Positions 49,276-63,152 of a stretch of DNA of 64,000 nt are shown here, piece by piece (positions within the stretch are counted from its first letter, which is position 1; the number at the start of each line of letters is the position of its first letter). The DNA comes from Flabesymbios commensalis. Its lineage: Eukaryota > Annelida > Polychaeta > Terebellida > Flabelligeridae. The DNA lies in contig OZ024912.1 of NCBI GenBank assembly GCA_964017125.1, forward strand, positions 77,670,154 to 77,734,153, written 5' to 3'. The translations under genes were made by a program, and so were the position numbers. The notes under the pieces were generated by a model. That model made no database searches and had not been told where the DNA came from. It worked only from the letters and a program-made list of their open reading frames with translations.

Positions 49276-50893
49276 TTCTCAGGGCAGTCGCCGCTATAGT
49301 TGCTGGTAGTGCCTGCAAAATTACATGCAAATCGGTTGAGAATTAACTGAGATATCAGCGAAAAACGGGTAAAAATGATGACAAAAATGCCCAGAGATCA
49401 GTGAAAACGCATTGTAGACAGTGGGTTTGTGGCCATTGTGACTGTCTTGGCATTTCTCTCATTTTTCGTTTGACGACTTTTGACGTCAGAATCAGACGTC
49501 AAAAGTCATCAAACAGTGCAAATAGGGTGTTTTACATCTCCCTCAATAAGGGGTATTTCGGAAAAGCAATCTTTTCTCGTTTATTTTCAGCTAGGTATCA
49601 TAACTTAAAAAAAAAAAAAAAAAAAAAACGATATTGGGCCTATGTCGCTGTAGTGTTGATAATTACTATCTCAATCCTGGCGACCAGCCTTGTCAGTTCT
49701 AACTGCTCAGTCACACATGTACGATGGGGGGAGAGCACTTCCCCAGTGCTGTTTCAATGACGGCCCGCATTTTCAGCGCTCTGGCGACGTGGAAACAGTG
49801 TTGTTTCAGTGCATCACATTAATAACTTTTGGAATACTCGATCAAACCTCACCAAATTTTTAGGGCAGTCGCCGCAACGGCTGTGAATAGTGTGTGCAAT
49901 ATTACATGTAAAACGGTTGAGAATTGACTGAGATATCAACGAAAAACGCTCCTCCGACGTTGTCACATCGTTGGCTCAGTGCTTTGCATTAATAACTTTT
50001 GAAGTACTCGATCAAACTCCGCCAAATTTACTGGGCCGTTGCCGTAGTTCCAGCCGATGGTGCCTGCAAAATTACATGAAAAACGGTTGAGAATTGACGT
50101 CTGAATTGACGTCTAAATGAATATATATATTGAAATACTCAAGCAAATTTCACATTAATCTCATTAATAACATTTGAAGTACTCTCTCAAACTTTACAGA
50201 ATTTTCAGGGTAGTGGCCATAATACCATTCGATGGTGCCTGCAAAATCACATGGAAGACGGTTGAGAATTGACGTCTGAATTGACGTCTAAATGAATAAC
50301 TTTTGAAATACTTAATCAAATTTCACATTAATCTCATTAATAACTTTTGAGGTACTATCTCAAACTTTACAAAATTTACAGGGCAGTCGCCGTAATACCA
50401 TCCGATGGTGCCTGCAAAATTACATGGTAAACGGTTGAGAATTGATGTCTGAATTGACGTCTAAATGAATATTTTTTGAAATACTTAGTCAAATTTCACA
50501 CTAATCTCTTTAATAACTTTTGAAGTATTCGTTCAAACTCTACAGAATTTACAGGGCAGTCGCTCTAATACCATCCGATGGCGCCTGCAAAATTACAAAG
50601 AAGACGGCTGAGAATTGACGTCTGAATTGACGTTTAAATGAATAACTTTTGAAGTACTCAATCAAATTTCACACTAATCTCATTAATAACTTTTGAAGTA
50701 TTCTCTCAAACTTTACAGAATTTACAGGACCGTCGCCGTAATACCATCCGATGGTGCCTGCAAAATTACATGGTAAACGGTTGAGAATTGACGTCTGAAT
50801 TGACGTCTAAATGAATAAATTTTGAAATACTCAAGCAAATTTACCACTAATCTCACTAATAACTTTAGAAGTACTCGCTGAAACTTTACAAAC
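49276..50893 (+). repeat. HOR unit 31, seven monomers, P type
   Basis: Total 1,618 bp with poly(A) of 22 at 49607-49628. I see no marker difference from unit 30, including the identical poly(A) length, which suggests a very recent duplication. Confidence 0.97.
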
Positions 50894-52511
50894 TTCTCAG
50901 GGCAGTCGCCGCTATAGTTGCTGGTAGTGCCTGCAAAATTACATGCAAATCGGTTGAGAATTAACTGAGATATCAGCGAAAAACGGGTAAAAATGATGAC
51001 AAAAATGCCCAGAGATCAGTGAAAACGCATTGTAGACAGTGGGTTTGTGGCCATTGTGACTGTCTTGGCATTTCTCTCATTTTTCGTTTGACGACTTTTG
51101 ACGTCAGAATCAGACGTCAAAAGTCATCAAACAGTGCAAATAGGGTGTTTTACATCTCCCTCAATAAGGGGTATTTCGGAAAAGCAATCTTTTCTCGTTT
51201 ATTTTCAGCTAGGTATCATAACTTAAAAAAAAAAAAAAAAAAAAAACGATATTGGGCCTATGTCGCTGTAGTGTTGATAATTACTATCTCAATCCTGGCG
51301 ACCAGCCTTGTCAGTTCTAACTGCTCAGTCACACATGTACGATGGGGGGAGAGCACTTCCCCAGTGCTGTTTCAATGACGGCCCGCATTTTCAGCGCTCT
51401 GGCGACGTGGAAACAGTGTTGTTTCAGTGCATCACATTAATAACTTTTGGAATACTCGATCAAACCTCACCAAATTTTTAGGGCAGTCGCCGCAACGGCT
51501 GTGAATAGTGTGTGCAATATTACATGTAAAACGGTTGAGAATTGACTGAGATATCAACGAAAAACGCTCCTCCGACGTTGTCACATCGTTGGCTCAGTGC
51601 TTTGCATTAATAACTTTTGAAGTACTCGATCAAACTCCGCCAAATTTACTGGGCCGTTGCCGTAGTTCCAGCCGATGGTGCCTGCAAAATTACATGAAAA
51701 ACGGTTGAGAATTGACGTCTGAATTGACGTCTAAATGAATATATATATTGAAATACTCAAGCAAATTTCACATTAATCTCATTAATAACATTTGAAGTAC
51801 TCTCTCAAACTTTACAGAATTTTCAGGGTAGTGGCCATAATACCATTCGATGGTGCCTGCAAAATCACATGGAAGACGGTTGAGAATTGACGTCTGAATT
51901 GACGTCTAAATGAATAACTTTTGAAATACTTAATCAAATTTCACATTAATCTCATTAATAACTTTTGAGGTACTATCTCAAACTTTACAAAATTTACAGG
52001 GCAGTCGCCGTAATACCATCCGATGGTGCCTGCAAAATTACATGGTAAACGGTTGAGAATTGATGTCTGAATTGACGTCTAAATGAATATTTTTTGAAAT
52101 ACTTAGTCAAATTTCACACTAATCTCTTTAATAACTTTTGAAGTATTCGTTCAAACTCTACAGAATTTACAGGGCAGTTGCTCTAATACCATCCGATGGC
52201 GCCTGCAAAATTACAAAGAAGACGGCTGAGAATTGACGTCTGAATTGACGTTTAAATGAATAACTTTTGAAGTACTCAATCAAATTTCACACTAATCTCA
52301 TTAATAACTTTTGAAGTATTCTCTCAAACTTTACAGAATTTACAGGACCGTCGCCGTAATACCATCCGATGGTGCCTGCAAAATTACATGGTAAACGGTT
52401 GAGAATTTACGTCTGAATTGACGTCTAAATGAATAAATTTTGAAATACTCAAGCAAATTTACCACTAATCTCACTAATAACTTTAGAAGTACTTGCTCAA
52501 ACTTTACAAAC
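50894..52511 (+). repeat. HOR unit 32, seven monomers, P type
   Basis: Total 1,618 bp with poly(A) of 22 at 51225-51246. Like unit 31, but monomer f has GGGCAGTTGCTC and g has GAATTTACGTC followed by GTACTTGCTC. Unit 34 has the same three. Confidence 0.97.
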
Positions 52512-54129
52512 TTCTCAGGGCAGTCGCCGCTATAGTTGCTGGTAGTGCCTGCAAAATTACATGCAAATCGGTTGAGAATTGACTGAGATATCAGCGAAAA
52601 ACGGGTAAAAATGATGACAAAAATGCCCAGAGATCAGTGAAAACGCATTGTAGACAGTGGGTTTGTGGCCATTGTGACTGTCTTGGCATTTCTCTCATTT
52701 TTCGTTTGACGACTTTTGACGTCAGAATCAGACGTCAAAAGTCATCAAACAGTGCAAATAGGGTGTTTTACATCTCCCTCAATAAGGGGTATTTCGGAAA
52801 AGCAATCTTTTCTCGTTTATTTTCAGCTAGGTATCATAACTTAAAAAAAAAAAAAAAAAAAAAACGATATTGGGCCTATGTCGCTGTAGTGTTGATAATT
52901 ACTCTCTCAATCCTGGCGACCAGCCTTGTCAGTTCTAACTGCTCAGTCACACATGTACGATGGGGGGAGAGCACTTCCTCAGTGCTGTTTCAATGACGGC
53001 CCGCATTTTCAGCGCTCTGGCGACGTGGAAACAGTGTTGTTTCAGTGCATCACATTAATAACTTTTGGAATACTCGATCAAACCTCACCAAATTTTTAGG
53101 GCAGTCGCCGCAACGGCTGTGAATAGTGTGTGCAATATTACATGTAAAACGGTTGAGAATTGACTGAGATATCAACGAAAAACGCTCCTCCGACGTTGTC
53201 ACATCGTTGGCTCAGTGCTTTGCATTAATAACTTTTGAAGTACTCGATCAAACTCCGCCAAATTTACTGGGCAGTTGCCGTAGTTCCAGCCGATGGTGCC
53301 TGCAAAATTACATGAAAAACGGTTGAGAATTGACGTCTCAATTGACGTCTAAATGAATATATATATTGAAATACTCAAGCAAATTTCACATTAATCTCAT
53401 TAATAACATTTGAAGTACTCTCTCAAACTTTACAGAATTTTCAGGGTAGTGGCCATAATACCATTCGATGGTGCCTGCAAAATCACATGGAAGACGGTTG
53501 AGAATTGACGTCTGAATTGACGTCTAAATGAATAACTTTTGAAATACTTAATCAAATTTCACATTAATCTCATTAATAACTTTTGAGGTACTATCTCAAA
53601 CTTTACAAAATTTACAGGGCAGTCGCCGTAATACCATCCGATGGTGCCTGCAAAATTACATGGTAAACGGTTGAGAATTGATGTCTGAATTGACGTCTAA
53701 ATGAATATTTTTTGAAATACTCAGTCAAATTTCACACTAATCTCTTTAATAACTTTTGAAGTATTCGTTCAAACTCTACAGAATTTACAGGGCAGTCGCT
53801 CTAATACCATCCGATGGCGCCTGCAAAATTACAAAGAAGACGGCTGAGAATTGACGTCTGAATTGACGTTTAAATGAATAACTTTTGAAGTACTCAATCA
53901 AATTTCACACTAATCTCATTAATAACTTTTGAAGTATTCTCTCAAACTTTACAGAATTTACAGGACCGTCGCCGTAATACCATCCGATGGTGCCTGCAAA
54001 ATTACATGGTAAACGGTTGAGAATTTACGTCTGAATTGACGTCTAAATGAATAAATTTTGAAATACTCAAGCAAATTTACCACTAATCTCACTAATAACT
54101 TTAGAAGTACTCGCTGAAACTTTACAAAC
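52512..54129 (+). repeat. HOR unit 33, seven monomers, Q type
   Basis: Total 1,618 bp with poly(A) of 22 at 52843-52864. It has AATTGACTGAG at the start, then Q markers TTCCTCAGTG, GGGCAGTTGCC and GTCTCAATTG. Near-copy of unit 35. Confidence 0.97.
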
Positions 54130-55743
54130 TTCTCAGGGCAGTCGCCGCTATAGTTGCTGGTAGTGCCTGCAAAATTACATGCAAATCGGTTGAGAATTAC
54201 CTGAGATATCAGCGAAAAACGGGTAAAAATGATGACAAAAATGCCCAGAGATCAGTGAAAACGCATTGTAGACAGTGGGTTTGTGGCCATTGTGACTGTC
54301 TTGGCATTTCTCTCATTTTTCGTTTGACGACTTTTGACGTCAGAATCAGACGTCAAAAGTCATCAAACAGTGCAAATAGGGTGTTTTACATCTCCCTCAA
54401 TAAGGGGTATTTCGGAAAAGCAATCTTTTCTCGTTTATTTTCAGCTAGGTATCATAACTTAAAAAAAAAAAAAAAAAACGATATTGGGCCTATGTCGCTG
54501 TAGTGTTGATAATTACTCTCTCAATCCTGGCGACCAGCCTTGTCAGTTCTAACTGCTCAGTCACACATGTACGATGGGGGGAGAGCACTTCCCCAGTGCT
54601 GTTTCAATGACGGCCCGCATTTTCAGCGCTCTGGCGACGTGGAAACAGTGTTGTTTCAGTGCATCACATTAATAACTTTTGGAATACTCGATCAAACCTC
54701 ACCAAATTTTTAGGGCAGTCGCCGCAACGGCTGTGAATAGTGTGTGCAATATTACATGTAAAACGGTTGAGAATTGACTGAGATATCAACGAAAAACGCT
54801 CCTCCGACGTTGTCACATCGTTGGCTCAGTGCTTTGCATTAATAACTTTTGAAGTACTCGATCAAACTCCGCCAAATTTACTGGGCCGTTGCCGTAGTTC
54901 CAGCCGATGGTGCCTGCAAAATTACATGAAAAACGGTTGAGAATTGACGTCTGAATTGACGTCTAAATGAATATATATATTGAAATACTCAAGCAAATTT
55001 CACATTAATCTCATTAATAACATTTGAAGTACTCTCTCAAACTTTACAGAATTTTCAGGGTAGTGGCCATAATACCATTCGATGGTGCCTGCAAAATCAC
55101 ATGGAAGACGGTTGAGAATTGACGTCTGAATTGACGTCTAAATGAATAACTTTTGAAATACTTAATCAAATTTCACATTAATCTCATTAATAACTTTTGA
55201 GGTACTATCTCAAACTTTACAAAATTTACAGGGCAGTCGCCGTAATACCATCCGATGGTGCCTGCAAAATTACATGGTAAACGGTTGAGAATTGATGTCT
55301 GAATTGACGTCTAAATGAATATTTTTTGAAATACTTAGTCAAATTTCACACTAATCTCTTTAATAACTTTTGAAGTATTCGTTCAAACTCTACAGAATTT
55401 ACAGGGCAGTTGCTCTAATACCATCCGATGGCGCCTGCAAAATTACAAAGAAGACGGCTGAGAATTGACGTCTGAATTGACGTTTAAATGAATAACTTTT
55501 GAAGTACTCAATCAAATTTCACACTAATCTCATTAATAACTTTTGAAGTATTCTCTCAAACTTTACAGAATTTACAGGACCGTCGCCGTAATACCATCCG
55601 ATGGTGCCTGCAAAATTACATGGTAAACGGTTGAGAATTTACGTCTGAATTGACGTCTAAATGAATAAATTTTGAAATACTCAAGCAAATTTACCACTAA
55701 TCTCACTAATAACTTTAGAAGTACTTGCTCAAACTTTACAAAC
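54130..55743 (+). repeat. HOR unit 34, seven monomers, P type
   Basis: Total 1,614 bp with poly(A) of only 18 at 54461-54478. It starts with AATTACCTGAG, shared only with unit 36, and has P markers TTCCCCAGTG and GGGCCGTTGCC. GGGCAGTTGCTC in f is shared with unit 32. Confidence 0.97.
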
Positions 55744-57362
55744 TTCTCAGGGCAGTCGCCGCTATAGTTGCTGGTAGTGCCTGCAAAATTACATGCAAAT
55801 CGGTTGAGAATTGACTGAGATATCAGCGAAAAACGGGTAAAAATGATGACAAAAATGCCCAGAGATCAGTGAAAACGCATTGTAGACAGTGGGTTTGTGG
55901 CCATTGTGACTGTCTTGGCATTTCTCTCATTTTTCGTTTGACGACTTTTGACGTCAGAATCAGACGTCAAAAGTCATCAAACAGTGCAAATAGGGTGTTT
56001 TACATCTCCCTCAATAAGGGGTATTTCGGAAAAGCAATCTTTTCTCGTTTATTTTCAGCTAGGTATCATAACTTAAAAAAAAAAAAAAAAAAAAAAACGA
56101 TATTGGGCCTATGTCGCTGTAGTGTTGATAATTACTCTCTCAATCCTGGCGACCAGCCTTGTCAGTTCTAACTGCTCAGTCACACATGTACGATGGGGGG
56201 AGAGCACTTCCTCAGTGCTGTTTCAATGACGGCCCGCATTTTCAGCGCTCTGGCGACGTGGAAACAGTGTTGTTTCAGTGCATCACATTAATAACTTTTG
56301 GAATACTCGATCAAACCTCACCAAATTTTTAGGGCAGTCGCCGCAACGGCTGTGAATAGTGTGTGCAATATTACATGTAAAACGGTTGAGAATTGACTGA
56401 GATATCAACGAAAAACGCTCCTCCGACGTTGTCACATCGTTGGCTCAGTGCTTTGCATTAATAACTTTTGAAGTACTCGATCAAACTCCGCCAAATTTAC
56501 TGGGCAGTTGCCGTAGTTCCAGCCGATGGTGCCTGCAAAATTACATGAAAAACGGTTGAGAATTGACGTCTCAATTGACGTCTAAATGAATATATATATT
56601 GAAATACTCAAGCAAATTTCACATTAATCTCATTAATAACATTTGAAGTACTCTCTCAAACTTTACAGAATTTTCAGGGTAGTGGCCATAATACCATTCG
56701 ATGGTGCCTGCAAAATCACATGGAAGACGGTTGAGAATTGACGTCTGAATTGACGTCTAAATGAATAACTTTTGAAATACTTAATCAAATTTCACATTAA
56801 TCTCATTAATAACTTTTGAGGTACTATCTCAAACTTTACAAAATTTACAGGGCAGTCGCCGTAATACCATCCGATGGTGCCTGCAAAATTACATGGTAAA
56901 CGGTTGAGAATTGATGTCTGAATTGACGTCTAAATGAATATTTTTTGAAATACTCAGTCAAATTTCACACTAATCTCTTTAATAACTTTTGAAGTATTCG
57001 TTCAAACTCTACAGAATTTACAGGGCAGTCGCTCTAATACCATCCGATGGCGCCTGCAAAATTACAAAGAAGACGGCTGAGAATTGACGTCTGAATTGAC
57101 GTTTAAATGAATAACTTTTGAAGTACTCAATCAAATTTCACACTAATCTCATTAATAACTTTTGAAGTATTCTCTCAAACTTTACAGAATTTACAGGACC
57201 GTCGCCGTAATACCATCCGATGGTGCCTGCAAAATTACATGGTAAACGGTTGAGAATTTACGTCTGAATTGACGTCTAAATGAATAAATTTTGAAATACT
57301 CAAGCAAATTTACCACTAATCTCACTAATAACTTTAGAAGTACTCGCTGAAACTTTACAAAC
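55744..57362 (+). repeat. HOR unit 35, seven monomers, Q type
   Basis: Total 1,619 bp with poly(A) of 23 at 56075-56097. It matches unit 33 in its markers. It is the last unit in the window known to have all seven monomers. Confidence 0.97.
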
Positions 57363-58812
57363 TTCTCAGGGCAGTCGCCGCTATAGTTGCTGGTAGTGCC
57401 TGCAAAATTACATGCAAATCGGTTGAGAATTACCTGAGATATCAGCGAAAAACGGGTAAAAATGATGACAAAAATGCCCAGAGATCAGTGAAAACGCATT
57501 GTAGACAGTGGGTTTGTGGCCATTGTGACTGTCTTGGCATTTCTCTCATTTTTCGTTTGACGACTTTTGACGTCAGAATCAGACGTCAAAAGTCATCAAA
57601 CAGTGCAAATAGGGTGTTTTACATCTCCCTCAATAAGGGGTATTTCGGAAAAGCAATCTTTTCTCGTTTATTTTCAGCTAGGTATCATAACTTAAAAAAA
57701 AAAAAAAAAAAAAAAAAAAACGATATTGGGCCTATGTCGCTGTAGTTTTGATAATTACTATCTCAATCCTGGCGACCAGCCTTGTCAGTTCTAACTGCTC
57801 AGTCACACATGTACGATGGGGGGAGAGCACTTCCCCAGTGCTGTTTCAATGACGGCCCGCATTTTCAGCGCTCTGGCGACGTGGAAACAGTGTTGTTTCA
57901 GTGCATCACATTAATAACTTTTGGAATACTCGATCAAACCTCACCAAATTTTTAGGGCAGTCGCCGCAACGGCTGTGAATAGTGTGTGCAATATTACATG
58001 TAAAACGGTTGAGAATTGACTGAGATATCAACGAAAAACGCTCCTCCGACGTTGTCACATCGTTGGCTCAGTGCTTTGCATTAATAACTTTTGAAGTACT
58101 CGATCAAACTCCGCCAAATTTACTGGGCCGTTGCCGTAGTTCCAGCCGATGGTGCCTGCAAAATTACATGAAAAACGGTTGAGAATTGACGTCTGAATTG
58201 ACGTCTAAATGAATATATATATTGAAATACTCAAGCAAATTTCACATTAATCTCATTAATAACATTTGAAGTACTCTCTCAAACTTTACAGAATTTTCAG
58301 GGTAGTGGCCATAATACCATTCGATGGTGCCTGCAAAATCACATGGAAGACGGTTGAGAATTGACGTCTGAATTGACGTCTAAATGAATAACTTTTGAAA
58401 TACTTAATCAAATTTCACATTAATCTCATTAATAACTTTTGAGGTACTATTTCAAACTTTACAAAATTTACAGGGCAGTCGCCGTAATACCATCCGATGG
58501 TGCCTGCAAAATTACATGGTAAACGGTTGAGAATTGATGTCTGAATTGACGTCTAAATGAATATTTTTTGAAATACTTAGTCAAATTTCACACTAATCTC
58601 ATTAATAACTTTTGAAGTATTCTCTCAAACTTTACAGAATTTACAGGACCGTCGCCGTAATACCATCCGATGGTGCCTGCAAAATTACATGGTAAACGGT
58701 TGAGAATTTACGTCTGAATTGACGTCTAAATGAATAAATTTTGAAATACTCAAGCAAATTTACCACTAATCTCACTAATAACTTTAGAAGTACTTGCTCA
58801 AACTTTACAAAC
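57363..58812 (+). repeat. HOR unit 36, six monomers, P type
   Basis: Total 1,450 bp with poly(A) of 27 at 57694-57720, leaving 1,423 bp, 173 less than standard. It starts with AATTACCTGAG as in unit 34 and has P markers. One monomer's worth has been lost between e and f. GTAGTTTTGATAATT and TACTATTTCAAAC are private. Confidence 0.97.
58467..58639 (+). repeat. Hybrid e/f monomer of unit 36
   Basis: The head is monomer e (GCCGTAATACC, GATGTCTG, AATATTTTTTG, ACTTAGTC) and the tail is monomer f (CTCATTAATAAC, AGTATTCTCTC). The crossover lies in the shared CAAATTTCACACTAATCTC. Equivalent hybrids lie at 59913-60085, 61360-61532 and 62807-62979. All share the same join, consistent with one deletion event that was later multiplied. 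Confidence 0.93.
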
Positions 58813-60258
58813 TTCTCAGGGCAGTCGCCGCTATAGTTGCTGGTAGTGCCTGCAAAATTACATGCAAATCGGTTGAGAATTGACTGAGATATCAGCGAAA
58901 AACGGGTAAAAATGATGACAAAAATGCCCAGAGATCAGTGAAAACGCATTGTAGACAGTGGGTTTGTGGCCATTGTGACTGTCTTGGCATTTCTCTCATT
59001 TTTCGTTTGACGACTTTTGACGTCAGAATCAGACGTCAAAAGTCATCAAACAGTGCAAATAGGGTGTTTTACATCTCCCTCAATAAGGGGTATTTCGGAA
59101 AAGCAATCTTTTCTCGTTTATTTTCAGCTAGGTATCATAACTTAAAAAAAAAAAAAAAAAAAAAAACGATATTGGGCCTATGTCGCTGTAGTGTTGATAA
59201 TTACTCTCTCAATCCTGGCGACCAGCCTTGTCAGTTCTAACTGCTCAGTCACACATGTACGATGGGGGGAGAGCACTTCCCCAGTGCTGTTTCAATGACG
59301 GCCCGCATTTTCAGCGCTCTGGCGACGTGGAAACAGTGTTGTTTCAGTGCATCACATTAATAACTTTTGGAATACTCGATCAAACCTCACCAAATTTTTA
59401 GGGCAGTCGCCGCAACGGCTGTGAATAGTGTGTGCAATATTACATGTAAAACGGTTGAGAATTGATTGAGATATCAGCGAAAAACGCTCCTCCGACGTTG
59501 TCACATCGTTGGCTCAGTGCTTTGCATTAATAACTTTTGAAGTACTCGATCAAACTCCGCCAAATTTACTGGGCCGTTGCCGTAGTTCCAGCCGATGGTG
59601 CCTGCAAAATTACATGAAAAACGGTTGAGAATTGACGTCTGAATTGACGTCTAAATGAATATATATATTGAAATACTCAAGCAAATTTCACATTAATCTC
59701 ATTAATAACATTTGAAGTACTCTCTCAAACTTTACAGAATTTTCAGGGTAGTGGCCATAATACCATTCGATGGTGCCTGCAAAATCACATGGAAGACGGT
59801 TGAGAATTGACGTCTGAATTGACGTCTAAATGAATAACTTTTGAAATACTTAATCAAATTTCACATTAATCTCATTAATAACTTTTGAGGTACTATCTCA
59901 AACTTTACAAAATTTACAGGGCAGTCGCCGTAATACCATCCGATGGTGCCTGCAAAATTACATGGTAAACGGTTGAGAATTGATGTCTGAATTGACGTCT
60001 AAATGAATATTTTTTGAAATACTTAGTCAAATTTCACACTAATCTCATTAATAACTTTTGAAGTATTCTCTCAAACTTTACAGAATTTACAGGACCGTCG
60101 CCGTAATACCATCCGATGGTGCCTGCAAAATTACATGGTAAACGGTTGAGAATTTACGTCTGAATTGACGTCTAAATGAATAAATTTTGAAATACTCAAG
60201 CAAATTTACCACTAATCTCACTAATAACTTTAGAAGTACTTGCTCAAACTTTACAAAC
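58813..60258 (+). repeat. HOR unit 37, six monomers
   Basis: Total 1,446 bp with poly(A) of 23 at 59144-59166. It starts with AATTGACTGAG and carries the P markers TTCCCCAGTG and GGGCCGTTGCC. ATTGATTGAGATATCAGCG in monomer b is private. The hybrid e/f monomer is at 59913-60085. Confidence 0.97.
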
Positions 60259-61705
60259 TTCTCAGGGCAGTCGCCGCTATAGTTGCTGGTAGTGCCTGCA
60301 AAATTACATGCAAATCGGTTGAGAATTGACTGAGATATCAGCGAAAAACGGGTAAAAATGATGACAAAAATGCCCAGAGATCAGTGAAAACGCATTGTAG
60401 ACAGTGGGTTTGTGGCCATTGTGACTGTCTTGGCATTTCTCTCATTTTTCGTTTGACGACTTTTGACGTCAGAATCAGACGTCAAAAGTCATCAAACAGT
60501 GCAAATAGGGTGTTTTACATCTCCCTCAATAAGGGGTATTTCGGAAAAGCAATCTTTTCTCGTTTATTTTCAGCTAGGTATCATAACTTAAAAAAAAAAA
60601 AAAAAAAAAAAAACGATATTGGGCCTATGTCGCTGTAGTGTTGATAATTACTCTCTCAATCCTGGCGACCAGCCTTGTCAGTTCTAACTGCTCAGTCACA
60701 CATGTACGATGGGGGGAGAGCACTTCCTCAGTGCTGTTTCAATGACGGCCCGCATTTTCAGCGCTCTGGCGACGTGGAAACAGTGTTGTTTCAGTGCATC
60801 ACATTAATAACTTTTGGAATACTCGATCAAACCTCACCAAATTTTTAGGGCAGTCGCCGCAACGGCTGTGAATAGTGTGTGCAATATTACATGTAAAACG
60901 GTTGAGAATTGACTGAGATATCAACGAAAAACGCTCCTCCGACGTTGTCACATCGTTGGCTCAGTGCTTTGCATTAATAACTTTTGAAGTACTCGATCAA
61001 ACTCCGCCAAATTTACTGGGCCGTTGCCGTAGTTCCAGCCGATGGTGCCTGCAAAATTACATGAAAAACGGTTGAGAATTGACGTCTGAATTGACGTCTA
61101 AATGAATATATATATTGAAATACTCAAGCAAATTTCACATTAATCTCATTAATAACATTTGAAGTACTCTCTCAAACTTTACAGAATTTTCAGGGTAGTG
61201 GCCATAATACCATTCGATGGTGCCTGCAAAATCACATGGAAGACGGTTGAGAATTGACGTCTGAATTGACGTCTAAATGAATAACTTTTGAAATACTTAA
61301 TCAAATTTCACATTAATCTCATTAATAACTTTTGAGGTACTATCTCAAACTTTACAAAATTTACAGGGCAGTCGCCGTAATACCATCCGATGGTGCCTGC
61401 AAAATTACATGGTAAACGGTTGAGAATTGATGTCTGAATTGACGTCTAAATGAATATTTTTTGAAATACTTAGTCAAATTTCACACTAATCTCATTAATA
61501 ACTTTTGAAGTATTCTCTCAAACTTTACAGAATTTACAGGACCGTCGCCGTAATACCATCCGATGGTGCCTGCAAAATTACATGGTAAACGGTTGAGAAT
61601 TTACGTCTGAATTGACGTCTAAATGAATAAATTTTGAAATACTCAAGCAAATTTACCACTAATCTCACTAATAACTTTAGAAGTACTTGCTCAAACTTTA
61701 CAAAC
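60259..61705 (+). repeat. HOR unit 38, six monomers, Q/P mosaic
   Basis: Total 1,447 bp with poly(A) of 24 at 60590-60613. It has AATTGACTGAG and TTCCTCAGTG (Q) followed by GGGCCGTTGCC and GTCTGAATTG (P). The hybrid e/f monomer is at 61360-61532. Confidence 0.97.
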
Positions 61706-63152
61706 TTCTCAGGGCAGTCGCCGCTATAGTTGCTGGTAGTGCCTGCAAAATTACATGCAAATCGGTTGAGAATTGACTGAGATATCAGCGAAAAACGGGT
61801 AAAAATGATGACAAAAATGCCCAGAGATCAGTGAAAACGCATTGTAGACAGTGGGTTTGTGGCCATTGTGACTGTCTTGGCATTTCTCTCATTTTTCGTT
61901 TGACGACTTTTGACGTCAGAATCAGACGTCAAAAGTCATCAAACAGTGCAAATAGGGTGTTTTACATCTCCCTCAATAAGGGGTATTTCGGAAAAGCAAT
62001 CTTTTCTCGTTTATTTTCAGCTAGGTATCATAACTTAAAAAAAAAAAAAAAAAAAAAAAACGATATTGGGCCTATGTCGCTGTAGTGTTGATAATTACTC
62101 TCTCAATCCTGGCGACCAGCCTTGTCAGTTCTAACTGCTCAGTCACACATGTACGATGGGGGGAGAGCACTTCCTCAGTGCTGTTTCAATGACGGCCCGC
62201 ATTTTCAGCGCTCTGGCGACGTGGAAACAGTGTTGTTTCAGTGCATCACATTAATAACTTTTGGAATACTCGATCAAACCTCACCAAATTTTTAGGGCAG
62301 TCGCCGCAACGGCTGTGAATAGTGTGTGCAATATTACATGTAAAACGGTTGAGAATTGACTGAGATATCAACGAAAAACGCTCCTCCGACGTTGTCACAT
62401 CGTTGGCTCAGTGCTTTGCATTAATAACTTTTGAAGTACTCGATCAAACTCCGCCAAATTTACTGGGCCGTTGCCGTAGTTCCAGCCGATGGTGCCTGCA
62501 AAATTACATGAAAAACGGTTGAGAATTGACGTCTGAATTGACGTCTAAATGAATATATATATTGAAATACTCAAGCAAATTTCACATTAATCTCATTAAT
62601 AACATTTGAAGTACTCTCTCAAACTTTACAGAATTTTCAGGGTAGTGGCCATAATACCATTCGATGGTGCCTGCAAAATCACATGGAAGACGGTTGAGAA
62701 TTGACGTCTGAATTGACGTCTAAATGAATAACTTTTGAAATACTTAATCAAATTTCACATTAATCTCATTAATAACTTTTGAGGTACTATCTCAAACTTT
62801 ACAAAATTTACAGGGCAGTCGCCGTAATACCATCCGATGGTGCCTGCAAAATTACATGGTAAACGGTTGAGAATTGATGTCTGAATTGACGTCTAAATGA
62901 ATATTTTTTGAAATACTTAGTCAAATTTCACACTAATCTCATTAATAACTTTTGAAGTATTCTCTCAAACTTTACAGAATTTACAGGACCGTCGCCGTAA
63001 TACCATCCGATGGTGCCTGCAAAATTACATAGTAAACGGTTGAGAATTTACGTCTGAATTGACGTCTAAATGAATAAATTTTGAAATACTCAAGCAAATT
63101 TACCACTAATCTCACTAATAACTTTAGAAGTACTTGCTCAAACTTTACAAAC
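61706..63152 (+). repeat. HOR unit 39, six monomers, Q/P mosaic
   Basis: Total 1,447 bp with poly(A) of 24 at 62037-62060. It matches unit 38 in every marker and in poly(A) length, so the two are probably a recent duplicate pair. TTACATAGTAAACGG in monomer g is private. The hybrid e/f monomer is at 62807-62979. Confidence 0.97.
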
